DNA of 36,090 nt from Verrucomicrobia bacterium UBA1263 (GTDB taxonomy: Bacteria > Verrucomicrobiota > Verrucomicrobiia > Limisphaerales > UBA1412): contig DBVN01000118.1 of the NCBI GenBank assembly GCA_002308515.1, forward strand, positions 26,407 to 62,496, in the 5' to 3' direction. The translations under genes and the position numbers were made by a program. The notes beneath the pieces are model-generated. The model saw only the letters and a list, made by a program, of their open reading frames with translations. It did not search any database and had not been told where the DNA came from. Below, one piece after another: positions 1 through 6,891 of this stretch (its first letter is position 1; every line of letters starts with the position of its first letter).

Positions 1-734
1 AACACCCGTCCTATCCCTAAACCCACCAGTTTTCCATAACTGGCTTTCGATGTGCTGGAATCACCCCGATTCTCCAATGTAACAAAGAACATATACAGGG
101 CAATATAAACACACAAGATAGTTCCCAGATCATATCCCTCCATGATCGAAAGTCCCGCACCCACGCCGGCTAATGCCACTTTTAACCAGCTTCCAAGACT
201 CATATCCGAAGCCTTTCCGCCTTTTAAAAGCGTTATCATTCCCAGCGCCAACATCGCTCCGCCAAAACAAAGCGGACGCGAACCGAGTCCCCAGCAGGCA
301 TTTGAGAAATTATTGGAATTCAATCCGACAGCTAATCCCCCCATAGCGCATACCCACCAGTTTCCGCCCAGCGCGCGGAAAAGCAATCCACCGCAGAGCC
401 CCGCGAAAAGTGTTGCCAGAAAAGCGTCAAACTTGGCAAACCCCAATGTACCCAACGTCAAACGGATCAGATTCGTAACATTCGGTGGAGCCGCCACATC
501 CTCATTCCCAAGCCAATTCAAATCGTTCCATTGACCCAGAAATGTTCCCGGCAGCTTCCATACATCGGAACTGATCACGCCATACGGTCCGTCATTTGAA
601 AACTGGACTGTGTCCGCGCGAAAAGCCGGATATAACAACACCATCAGCAAAGCGATCAAAACGCCTGCCAATATGAAAAGTCCCCCTCTCATCTTGAGTG
701 GTTGACCGGAATCTTTCGGATTAAAATCTTCCAT
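1..734 (-). CDS. Multi-pass membrane protein, N-terminal part (cut by window edge)
   Basis: Reading the minus strand from the ATG at 734 gives an uninterrupted frame of about 244 codons that leaves the window at base 1, so the C-terminus is missing. After a short polar N-terminus (MEDFNPKDSG) there is a hydrophobic helix (about residues 18-38), then a non-membrane stretch with the sequences QFSNDGPYG and LPGTFLGQWNDLNWLG. Several Gly/Ala/Leu-rich membrane segments follow. This resembles the start of large YfhO- or GT39-like integral membrane proteins of Verrucomicrobia/Lentisphaerae, but no catalytic motif is visible and I assign no function. An in-frame stop lies about 18 codons above the ATG. 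A TTG between them is a possible alternative start. It is transcribed away from the RHS unit at 1004. Confidence 0.75.
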   Translation of the reverse strand, partial: MEDFNPKDSGQPLKMRGGLFILAGVLIALLMVLLYPAFRADTVQFSNDGPYGVISSDVWKLPGTFLGQWNDLNWLGNEDVAAPPNVTNLIRLTLGTLGFAKFDAFLATLFAGLCGGLLFRALGGNWWVCAMGGLAVGLNSNNFSNACWGLGSRPLCFGGAMLALGMITLLKGGKASDMSLGSWLKVALAGVGAGLSIMEGYDLGTILCVYIALYMFFVTLENRGDSSTSKASYGKLVGLGIGRV

Positions 735-1003
735 ATAACTGAAGCCATTCTCCCAGAGCTTCCCAAGGATAGCCAGCAAAAAAACTTATCCAGAACCGCC
801 ATTAGCATAGAGATTCCTCATTAATGATTTTCCACAACTCCTTTATCCCGACAGGGTGACAGGGTACATCCACTGTAAATCCCGGAGAATGATTTCAGCT
901 CAAACCCTTTTATAGCAATAAAAGGTAATTTTTTGGGGGAAAGTTTTTAAATTTCATTCAATAACAACAATTTAAATATATTTTTAATTTTTCAAAAAAT
1001 TAT
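735..1003. other. Intergenic region between divergent units
   Basis: No gene is seen here. The stretch holds a directly repeated octamer GACAGGGT (850-857 and 858-865), a weak hairpin with 7-bp arms CCTTTTA/TAAAAGG (906-925), and a very AT-rich tract from about 930 leading into the promoter-like site at 1004. Promoters for both the minus-strand membrane protein and the plus-strand RHS unit should lie here or just beside it. Confidence 0.5.
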
Positions 1004-1032
1004 TTGACAATCGAATTTTCATGTGTCTTAAT
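1004..1032 (+). promoter_or_regulatory. Promoter-like site before the RHS cassette
   Basis: A perfect -35 hexamer TTGACA (1004-1009) is followed after 17 bases by CTTAAT (1027-1032), which matches 4 of 6 bases of the sigma-70 -10 consensus. The region just upstream is very A/T-rich, as an UP element would be. Transcription would start near 1039, about 40 bases before the first mini-ORF at 1079. Identified by eye only; the -10 box is weak. Confidence 0.45.
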
Positions 1033-1078
1033 AAAATCTTTTCGCAAGAAACAGCGGATCTACGAAAGGTATAATATT

Positions 1079-1165
1079 ATGAGTAAAATGTTTAGAATAA
1101 AAGCACCAGTCTTATCAGCGATTCTTTTTTCTCTGACTTTAGCCTGTGAAGGAGAATACTTATGA
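1079..1165 (+). CDS. 28-residue lipobox-like signal peptide mini-ORF
   Basis: The ATG at 1079 has a ribosome-binding site AAAGG (1065-1069) nine bases before it. It encodes 28 residues: a basic start (MSKMFRIK), a hydrophobic core (VLSAILFSLTLA) and the lipobox-like LTLAC, then EGEYL and stop. The stop TGA at 1163 overlaps the ATG of the RHS ORF (ATGA). It looks like the export signal of a lipoprotein with almost no mature protein. I infer either a remnant 5' end of a formerly longer RHS gene, out of frame with the surviving 3' end after an internal deletion, or a real leader that couples translation. It is too short to be certain it is expressed. Confidence 0.5.
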   Translation: MSKMFRIKAPVLSAILFSLTLACEGEYL

Positions 1166-1881
1166 GTGTCGCATTGTTTCAAAAGAATAATGTCATCACT
1201 GAATCTGCTTGCGGTAACCGTTTTCTGTTCCAAGGCAGAGAGTATGATTACGACACAGCTCTTTACTATTTCAGAAACAGATGGTACGAACCGGAAACAG
1301 GCAGGTGGCTTTCACCTGATCCTATTGGAATTTCTGGAGGTCTGAACCTCTACGCCTTCTGCGGAAATGCCCCCGTGAATTTTGTGGATCCAATGGGATT
1401 GGCTATTGTGAAAAATAGAACAGGACGACCAGTGATTGTAAGCGGTAATATAGGTGATAATCGAGGAACTGGATCGCAATATTATGCTGTGATTCCCCCT
1501 AATCTGAATGGGGAAGATAAAGCATGGGGTGGTTCTGATAACCCTATTTCTGTTTATCAATTTCCAGGAGAAGCTATTGCAGCTTATTTTGGTTGTCCAC
1601 ATACACCTATAGGGGTGGTAACAGATATTGATTTTGTGCCTGGATACGCAGATGCACCATACGAGGATCTTAATTGCGATACTAGCGTACTTTCTCCCAC
1701 AAAAATGTCTGGAACTTCAAGCATGCCAACCTTCGTATTGACGCAAGATGAATTGGGAAATATGGTACTAGAAGGAGAAGAATGGTGGGATTCCCTATTT
1801 ATAGGAGTTCTTGATTTATATTATAACAGATTAGGAGATGGCCCGCGATATTTTGGATATGGTGGACGTTTGCCATTTTAA
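1162..1881 (+). CDS. Orphan RHS-repeat core protein with unrecognised C-terminal domain
   Basis: A 239-residue protein. Residues about 20-80 are the conserved end of an RHS/YD core: RFLFQGREYDYDTALYYF, then RWYEPETGRWLSPDPIGI, NLYAFCGNAPVNFVDPMGL. In the RHS/YD family this core sits just before a variable C-terminal toxin, and the DPxGL motif marks the junction. The beta-shell repeats that normally precede it (over 1000 residues) are absent. Residues 81-239 form the variable part: unrecognised, acidic/aromatic, two Cys, ending in GPRYFGYGGRLPF. A good ribosome-binding site AAGGAG (1149-1154) lies seven bases before the ATG, and the start overlaps the stop of the preceding mini-ORF. Two small membrane-protein genes follow directly, as immunity genes do in polymorphic toxin loci. 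The unit is AT-rich compared with leuS. Toxin activity is inference; no nuclease or other catalytic motif was seen. Confidence 0.8.
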   Translation: MSVALFQKNNVITESACGNRFLFQGREYDYDTALYYFRNRWYEPETGRWLSPDPIGISGGLNLYAFCGNAPVNFVDPMGLAIVKNRTGRPVIVSGNIGDNRGTGSQYYAVIPPNLNGEDKAWGGSDNPISVYQFPGEAIAAYFGCPHTPIGVVTDIDFVPGYADAPYEDLNCDTSVLSPTKMSGTSSMPTFVLTQDELGNMVLEGEEWWDSLFIGVLDLYYNRLGDGPRYFGYGGRLPF

Positions 1882-1906
1882 ACGATACAAGAAGGAGGAT
1901 TACTTA

Positions 1907-2227
1907 ATGTATAAGGCATATATTATTCGATCCATTGTTATTATAACAGCACTGTGTTTAGTAGCATGGTATTGTTATGGATTTAATATAGAATTAGATT
2001 ATTACTTTGCTGAAATAGATGTCACAAAGAAAGGAACTAATGGAGTAGAAATTCCAGTCCATTATATTATTGCGACCTATGTTTGGATAGCATTATCCAT
2101 TCATTTTTCACTATTGCTTTTCTTATGGAAGTATCCTAAAGACAGTTTTTTTCGATTATCCATATTATTTCCAATGTTAATACTTTTTATAATGGAATTT
2201 ATCCAATATGGAGTGCAATGTTTATAG
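1907..2227 (+). CDS. Small membrane protein, candidate immunity protein
   Basis: A 106-residue protein starting at the ATG at 1907, chosen over an upstream in-frame ATG at 1838 because a strong site AAGGAGG (1892-1898) lies eight bases before it and the 1838 start would overlap the RHS gene. Three hydrophobic segments are visible: about residues 7-25 (SIVIITALCLVAWYCYGF), 51-70 (YIIATYVWIALSIHFSLLL) and 82-102 (LSILFPMLILFIMEFIQYG). It begins 25 bases after the RHS stop, in the place where immunity genes usually sit. The family is not recognised. A membrane-bound immunity protein would suit a toxin that attacks the membrane or periplasm, but that is speculation. Confidence 0.65.
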   Translation: MYKAYIIRSIVIITALCLVAWYCYGFNIELDYYFAEIDVTKKGTNGVEIPVHYIIATYVWIALSIHFSLLLFLWKYPKDSFFRLSILFPMLILFIMEFIQYGVQCL

Positions 2228-2239
2228 TGTTTTTTTAAT

Positions 2240-2908
2240 ATGAAGTGTAATAATATAGAGTGCGGTAATACAGAAAACATCACAGCACTATTTAAGTTAT
2301 TGAAGGGATTATTCTATACGATATTCTTGTTAGTCATTATTTTCCAGTGTCTTTTCACTGTATTGCTTACAGGAAGCTCTCCGGATAGTTTGTTCGATAT
2401 TAAATGGAATATTTTTAAGAATAAATCTTTTGAAGGATATCCATATTTTAGTCTTGATGGACCTCCTACTTCAGAACAACAAATGCTAGAGAAAAAGCGC
2501 GATGGCTATGTTGCAGATGTAAGGAGAGAAGTTATTGGAAATTGGATACTTTTATATGGAATATTTATGCTTTATCAGATTTTTTTCTGGATAAGATACA
2601 TTATCAAATATCGTTACTACGTTGCCATAATTAAAAGACGATTGATCGAATTTGAGCATTGGAACGCAGAAAAACTATGCACATTTTCTGAAAAGAAAGA
2701 AGTGGCAAAAGTTTTATGGAAAAGATGTCTCGTTCTAAATACGTTTGTGAACAAAGATGCAAACGGGGATTTGAAGATCATTTTACAGCTGAAGATGCCT
2801 TATTTTGTAGGGATAGAAGTGAAATACGCGGATGGCATCATCCTTTGCGCAGATGGATCTAAACGTCCGCTTGATAAAGAAATGCGTTCCTTATATGGCA
2901 ATGTGTAG
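2240..2908 (+). CDS. Two-helix membrane protein of unknown function in the RHS cassette
   Basis: A 222-residue protein beginning 12 bases after the preceding stop, with no clear ribosome-binding site in the T-rich gap. The N-terminus holds two Cys (MKCNNIEC). A hydrophobic helix follows at about residues 23-45 (LFYTIFLLVIIFQCLFTVLL), then a soluble stretch of about 60 residues, then a second helix at about 104-125 (WILLYGIFMLYQIFFWIRYI), and a basic/mixed C-terminal domain of about 95 residues. No family recognised. AT-rich composition and position between the small membrane protein and the terminator place it in the same unit as the RHS-core gene. It could be a second immunity protein or an accessory. 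Confidence 0.6.
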   Translation: MKCNNIECGNTENITALFKLLKGLFYTIFLLVIIFQCLFTVLLTGSSPDSLFDIKWNIFKNKSFEGYPYFSLDGPPTSEQQMLEKKRDGYVADVRREVIGNWILLYGIFMLYQIFFWIRYIIKYRYYVAIIKRRLIEFEHWNAEKLCTFSEKKEVAKVLWKRCLVLNTFVNKDANGDLKIILQLKMPYFVGIEVKYADGIILCADGSKRPLDKEMRSLYGNV

Positions 2909-2971
2909 TATTGGACTCTCCAGTATATTAATCAGCAGTTGTTTGTACTAACACGCCTTGACACAACAAAG

Positions 2972-2999
2972 AGACGAGGTCCGCAAGCCTCGTCTTTTT
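2972..2999 (+). terminator. Rho-independent terminator of the RHS cassette
   Basis: Eight-bp perfect stem AGACGAGG / CCTCGTCT (2972-2979 and 2988-2995) with an 8-base loop, followed by a T run. It lies about 65 bases after the last gene of the cassette and before leuS. The outer arm GAGACGAG is also the outer arm of the middle hairpin in the repeat element at 32967. Confidence 0.8.
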
Positions 3000-3053
3000 A
3001 GCGTTTATACCCAAACATCAATAGTGTTAAAAATTTCTCATGGAGTTTTGGGG

Positions 3054-3071
3054 CTTATCTGAAAAGATAAG
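3054..3071 (+). other. GNRA-loop hairpin ahead of leuS
   Basis: A perfect 7-bp stem CTTATCT / AGATAAG closed by a GAAA tetraloop lies 59-76 bases before the leuS start. Such loops are stable in RNA, so this may shape the leuS leader. It lacks a T-run, so it is not a terminator, and no T-box signature was seen in this leader. Confidence 0.35.
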
Positions 3072-3129
3072 ATTGCAAGCTTCCCTCAAAATAATCACAA
3101 TAACAGGCAGCTAGTGTAGGATACAAAGC

Positions 3130-5886
3130 ATGGCTACTATTAAGAAACAATATCCGTTTGATGTCATCGAATCCAAATGGCAACGCCTTTGGGATGAAAA
3201 TAATACCTTTCACGCCTGGAACCCGAATGAAGAGAAGGTTCCTCAGCATCCTTTTTGGAAGCGGCATATAAATGAATCAGCGCTTCCGCCTAAGTACTAT
3301 GTATTAGATATGTTCCCCTATCCCTCTGGGGCTGGATTGCATGTCGGTCATCCTGAAGGATATACAGCTACGGATATTCTGGCTCGTTACCATCGGGCCA
3401 AAGGTTATAATGTCCTTCACCCCATGGGATGGGACGCTTTTGGTCTCCCCGCTGAACAATACGCAATCAAAACTGGTCAGCATCCCCGCATCACCACGGA
3501 AGCAAATGTCAACAACTTCCGCAGACAAATCAAATCGCTGGGATTCAGCTACGACTGGAAGCGTGAGGTCAACACCACTGATCCCCATTACTTCAAGTGG
3601 ACACAGTGGATCTTCCTGAAAATCTATAATTCCTGGTTCAACCCTCAAACTCGAAAGGCTGAACCGATTACAACACTTACCTACCCGCCGGAGCTGAAAA
3701 CGGAAGAGGAAAAGCGCGCCTATCGTGACAGCAAGCGTCTGGCCTACGTAGCGGAAGCCCCTGTCAACTGGTGTCCCAAACTGGGAACGGTTCTGGCCAA
3801 TGAAGAAGTCGTGGACGGCAAAAGTGAAGTCGGCGGATTCCCTGTCATCCGTAAGCCTATGCGTCAGTGGATGCTCCGTATCACAGCCTACGCCGATCGC
3901 CTAATCAAAGATCTGGACATCATTGATTGGAGTCATTCTCTTAAGGAAATGCAGCGCAACTGGATCGGCCGTTCAGAAGGCGCGGAAGTCCATTTTACCG
4001 CGGATACCCCTGAAAAACAGCGGATCACCGTCTTTACAACCCGCCCGGATACCCTATTCGGAGCTACCTACATGGTTCTGGCTCCCGAACATAAACTGGT
4101 TGACCAAATCATACCGCGATCCTGGCCAGAAGGCATTCCCGCCAAATGGAAGGGCGCTGATGAAGCTCTTTCTAAAGAGGGATATCCCACTCCCAGTGAA
4201 GCGATTGCCGCGTACAGAGCTTACACAGCCAGCAAGAGCGATCTGGAACGCACAGAGCTTTCTAAAATCAAGACCGGTGTCTTTACAGGCGCTTACGCGA
4301 TCAACCCGGTAAACGGTAAACGTATCCCGATTTGGATCGCGGATTATGTCCTCGCCACGTATGGGACAGGTGCCATCATGGCTGTTCCCGCACACGATAC
4401 CCGTGACTTTGAGTTTGCCAAGAAATTTGAACTTCCCATTATTCCGGTGGTTCAGCCGCCCGATAACAGCGATCCTTATGGTTTTGTGGATGACGGTATC
4501 TCTATCAACTCAGAATTTTTAACAGGCAAAACAACTCCGGAAGCCAAGAAAGCGATCACGGACTGGCTGCAGGAACATCAGTGCGGACACCGCACGATCA
4601 ACTTTAAACTTCGCGACTGGCTTTTCAGCCGTCAGCGTTACTGGGGAGAACCCTTCCCCATCATCTGGAAAGATGGACATCATGAATCTTTATCGGAAGA
4701 TATTCTGCCTCTTATCCCGCCAGAGATGACGGATTATAAACCCACTGAATCCGGCGAACCGCCTCTGGCTCGTGCCAAGGAGTGGACACACCTGCCGGAT
4801 GGAAGCATTCGCGAGACCAATACGATGCCTCAATGGGCCGGCTCCTGCTGGTATTATCTGCGCTATCTCGACGCGCAAAACAGCACAGCGTTTTGCTCAA
4901 AAGAAGCGGAACAGTACTGGATGGGCACGCAGCCTAAAGCTACATCCACCGGTGTGGATCTCTATGTCGGCGGCACTGAACATGCTGTGCTGCATTTGCT
5001 CTATGCCCGTTTCTGGCACAAGATACTCTTTGATCTGGGCGAAGTCAGTTCTCCGGAACCGTTCCATAAGCTCGTCAATCAGGGACTCATTCTTGGCGAA
5101 GACAGCCAGAAAATGTCCAAGTCCCGCGGCAATGTGGTGAACCCGGATGATGTACTGAAGGAATACGGCGCAGACGCTTTCCGCCTCTATGAAATGTTCA
5201 TGGGCCCTCTGGAAATGGTCAAGCCCTGGAACACAAAAGGTGTGGAAGGCGTATATCGTTTCCTTGGTCGTGTATGGAGACTCTTTATCGCGGAAGACAG
5301 TCTGACAGAATTAGAGCAAAACCTGACTTTGGATGTCAGCCAGGCACCCAAACTGGTGGAAGCGCTGAAACTCTCTCCTGATTTCCAGAATGTGGATGCG
5401 ACTCCGGCTCAGCTGAAAGCCATCCACACAGTAATCAAAAAGGTCACTGAAGATCTTGACGGTCTGCGTTTCAACACAGCTATTTCCGCCTTGATGGTAT
5501 TCATCAACGAAGCCATCAACTGGGACGTGAAACCGGCTTCTGTTTTCCTGGATTTCTTAAAACTGCTTCAGCCTCTGGCTCCGCATATCGCTGAGGAGTT
5601 AGGAGAAAAACTGATCCACTTTATGGGACTGGAATATCCCGGCAGCATTGCTTATTTGCCTTGGCCGCAATATGACCAATCTCATCTTGTAGAGGATACT
5701 TTTGAATATCCTATCCAAGTCAACGGAAAACTCAGAGATAAGATCGTTCTTCCCCTGGACGCGACCAAAGAACAGATCCAAGCGGCTGCTCTTTCTTCAG
5801 AGAAGATCACTCCACTGCTGGTCGGAAAGACGATCAAGAAGGTCATTATAGTTCCCAAGAAGATCGTTAATATCGCCATTGGATAA
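3130..5886 (+). CDS. leuS: Leucyl-tRNA synthetase
   Basis: A full-length 918-residue class I aminoacyl-tRNA synthetase that charges tRNA-Leu with leucine. The HIGH-type motif HVGH is at residues 71-74, inside the LeuRS-typical MFPYPSGAGLHVGHPEGYTA, and KMSKS is at 661-665 (SQKMSKSRGN). The editing (CP1) domain is present between them, with TTRPDTLFGATYMVLAPEH and GTGAIMAVPAHDTRDFEFAK, the latter carrying the conserved Asp used in clearing mischarged tRNA. APVNWCPKLGTVLANEEV and the GSCWYYLRYLD region are also typical. The C-terminus ends with a LeuRS-type tRNA-binding domain (YPIQVNGKLRDKI). An AGGA-like site ends about nine bases before the ATG. It is followed after 25 bases by the DUF3616-like gene, perhaps cotranscribed. 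Confidence 0.97.
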   Translation: MATIKKQYPFDVIESKWQRLWDENNTFHAWNPNEEKVPQHPFWKRHINESALPPKYYVLDMFPYPSGAGLHVGHPEGYTATDILARYHRAKGYNVLHPMGWDAFGLPAEQYAIKTGQHPRITTEANVNNFRRQIKSLGFSYDWKREVNTTDPHYFKWTQWIFLKIYNSWFNPQTRKAEPITTLTYPPELKTEEEKRAYRDSKRLAYVAEAPVNWCPKLGTVLANEEVVDGKSEVGGFPVIRKPMRQWMLRITAYADRLIKDLDIIDWSHSLKEMQRNWIGRSEGAEVHFTADTPEKQRITVFTTRPDTLFGATYMVLAPEHKLVDQIIPRSWPEGIPAKWKGADEALSKEGYPTPSEAIAAYRAYTASKSDLERTELSKIKTGVFTGAYAINPVNGKRIPIWIADYVLATYGTGAIMAVPAHDTRDFEFAKKFELPIIPVVQPPDNSDPYGFVDDGISINSEFLTGKTTPEAKKAITDWLQEHQCGHRTINFKLRDWLFSRQRYWGEPFPIIWKDGHHESLSEDILPLIPPEMTDYKPTESGEPPLARAKEWTHLPDGSIRETNTMPQWAGSCWYYLRYLDAQNSTAFCSKEAEQYWMGTQPKATSTGVDLYVGGTEHAVLHLLYARFWHKILFDLGEVSSPEPFHKLVNQGLILGEDSQKMSKSRGNVVNPDDVLKEYGADAFRLYEMFMGPLEMVKPWNTKGVEGVYRFLGRVWRLFIAEDSLTELEQNLTLDVSQAPKLVEALKLSPDFQNVDATPAQLKAIHTVIKKVTEDLDGLRFNTAISALMVFINEAINWDVKPASVFLDFLKLLQPLAPHIAEELGEKLIHFMGLEYPGSIAYLPWPQYDQSHLVEDTFEYPIQVNGKLRDKIVLPLDATKEQIQAAALSSEKITPLLVGKTIKKVIIVPKKIVNIAIG

Positions 5887-5911
5887 TAACTAAAGAGAAC
5901 CCCGTAAGAAA

Positions 5912-6889
5912 ATGCGTAAGATTAACTTTAAAAAGATATTATGTGTTTTATCCTGTCTCTCGCTGACCTCGGTTCACGCGGAAGAATACATCCAGTTTTC
6001 GGGTATATCTGACGCGTCCGCCGGGGTTGTCATCGGTACAGAAGAAACAGGATATAAATTCCTTATAGCTGATGATGAAGTGCAGGAACTGCGTCTTTTT
6101 TCTCCGAATGGCGGTTCTCCTGAAAAAATCTTTCCTATCCAGAATCAGATCACTTTACCCGGAAAGCAAAAAGAATTCGACCTGGAAGGCGCTGCCAGAA
6201 TCGGTGATACTGCCTACTGGATCACCTCTCACGGCAGATCTTCCAAAGGCAAAGTTCAACTTTCACGTTATATCTTTTTCGCGACAGAAATTGACGACGC
6301 AAATCTTTCCGTTAAGGTGAAAGGGAAACCTTTCCTTGGAATGTTGGACGCGCTTCTTGCATCCCCGGAGCTTGCGCCCTATGATTTGAAATCCGCCTCT
6401 CTTCTGCCTCCTAAACAAAAAGGCGGCCTCAATATCGAAGGACTTTGCGCGTCTCCTGAGGGTTGGTTATGGATCGGTTTCCGTAACCCTGTTCCCAAAG
6501 GGAAAGCACTCCTGGTTCCTCTCAAAAATCCGGAGAAAGTCATTCTAGGTGGGAAACCCGATCTGGGTTCTCCCGTAACATTGGATCTGGGAGGTTTAGG
6601 GGTAAGAGATATGTGCTACACCGGAACTCAATACTATATCATAGGCGGCCCGCAGGACTCCGGTACATGCAAACTCTACAGCTGGGACGGCAAAAGAGAA
6701 AGTCACCCCAAAGAGGTCATTAAAAGCTTCAAAAAAGATTTTGTAGCCGAAATCGTTTTGAATTTGAATTCTAAAGGAAAAGAAGAACTTTTCGTTCTTT
6801 GTGATGACGGTGGAAAAGAAATCAGTGGAGTTAAAAATAAAAAGCGCCCTTTGAAAGAACGAACTTTCAGAGGCATAAAAATTCCTTAG
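5912..6889 (+). CDS. Secreted DUF3616-like protein
   Basis: A 325-residue protein with a classical signal peptide (basic MRKINFKK, hydrophobic core, probable cleavage after VHA near residue 23), so it is likely periplasmic or exported. The mature part reads as a beta-propeller-like protein and matches the DUF3616 pattern: an early segment GYKFLIADDEVQELRLF, EFDLEGAARIGDTAYWITSHGR, and GLNIEGLCASPEGWLWIGFRNPV followed by LGGLGVRDMCY. The biochemical role of this family is unknown to me. It lies between leuS and addB, with only two bases between its TAG and the addB ATG, so the two are probably translated from one message although no functional link is evident. Confidence 0.75.
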   Translation: MRKINFKKILCVLSCLSLTSVHAEEYIQFSGISDASAGVVIGTEETGYKFLIADDEVQELRLFSPNGGSPEKIFPIQNQITLPGKQKEFDLEGAARIGDTAYWITSHGRSSKGKVQLSRYIFFATEIDDANLSVKVKGKPFLGMLDALLASPELAPYDLKSASLLPPKQKGGLNIEGLCASPEGWLWIGFRNPVPKGKALLVPLKNPEKVILGGKPDLGSPVTLDLGGLGVRDMCYTGTQYYIIGGPQDSGTCKLYSWDGKRESHPKEVIKSFKKDFVAEIVLNLNSKGKEELFVLCDDGGKEISGVKNKKRPLKERTFRGIKIP

Positions 6890-6891
6890 TA

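Noticed and set aside
142..534. Plus-strand ORF of 130 residues
   Set aside because: Pro/Ser-rich shadow of the minus-strand membrane protein; no ribosome-binding site and no family-like sequence.
906..925. Hairpin CCTTTTA/TAAAAGG followed by T-run, terminator-like
   Set aside because: AT-rich short stem and no plus-strand gene upstream to terminate; too weak to call.
1838..1906. Upstream in-frame start for the small membrane protein
   Set aside because: It overlaps the RHS gene, while AAGGAGG stands at ideal distance from the ATG at 1907.
1162..2908. Assignment of the RHS C-terminal domain to a named toxin family
   Set aside because: No HNH, EndoU, deaminase, ADP-ribosyltransferase or similar motif could be recognised by eye, so no family is claimed.
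3001..3129. T-box riboswitch before leuS
   Set aside because: No T-box sequence (AGGGTGG-type) or specifier loop found; only the small GAAA-loop hairpin and no terminator in the leader.
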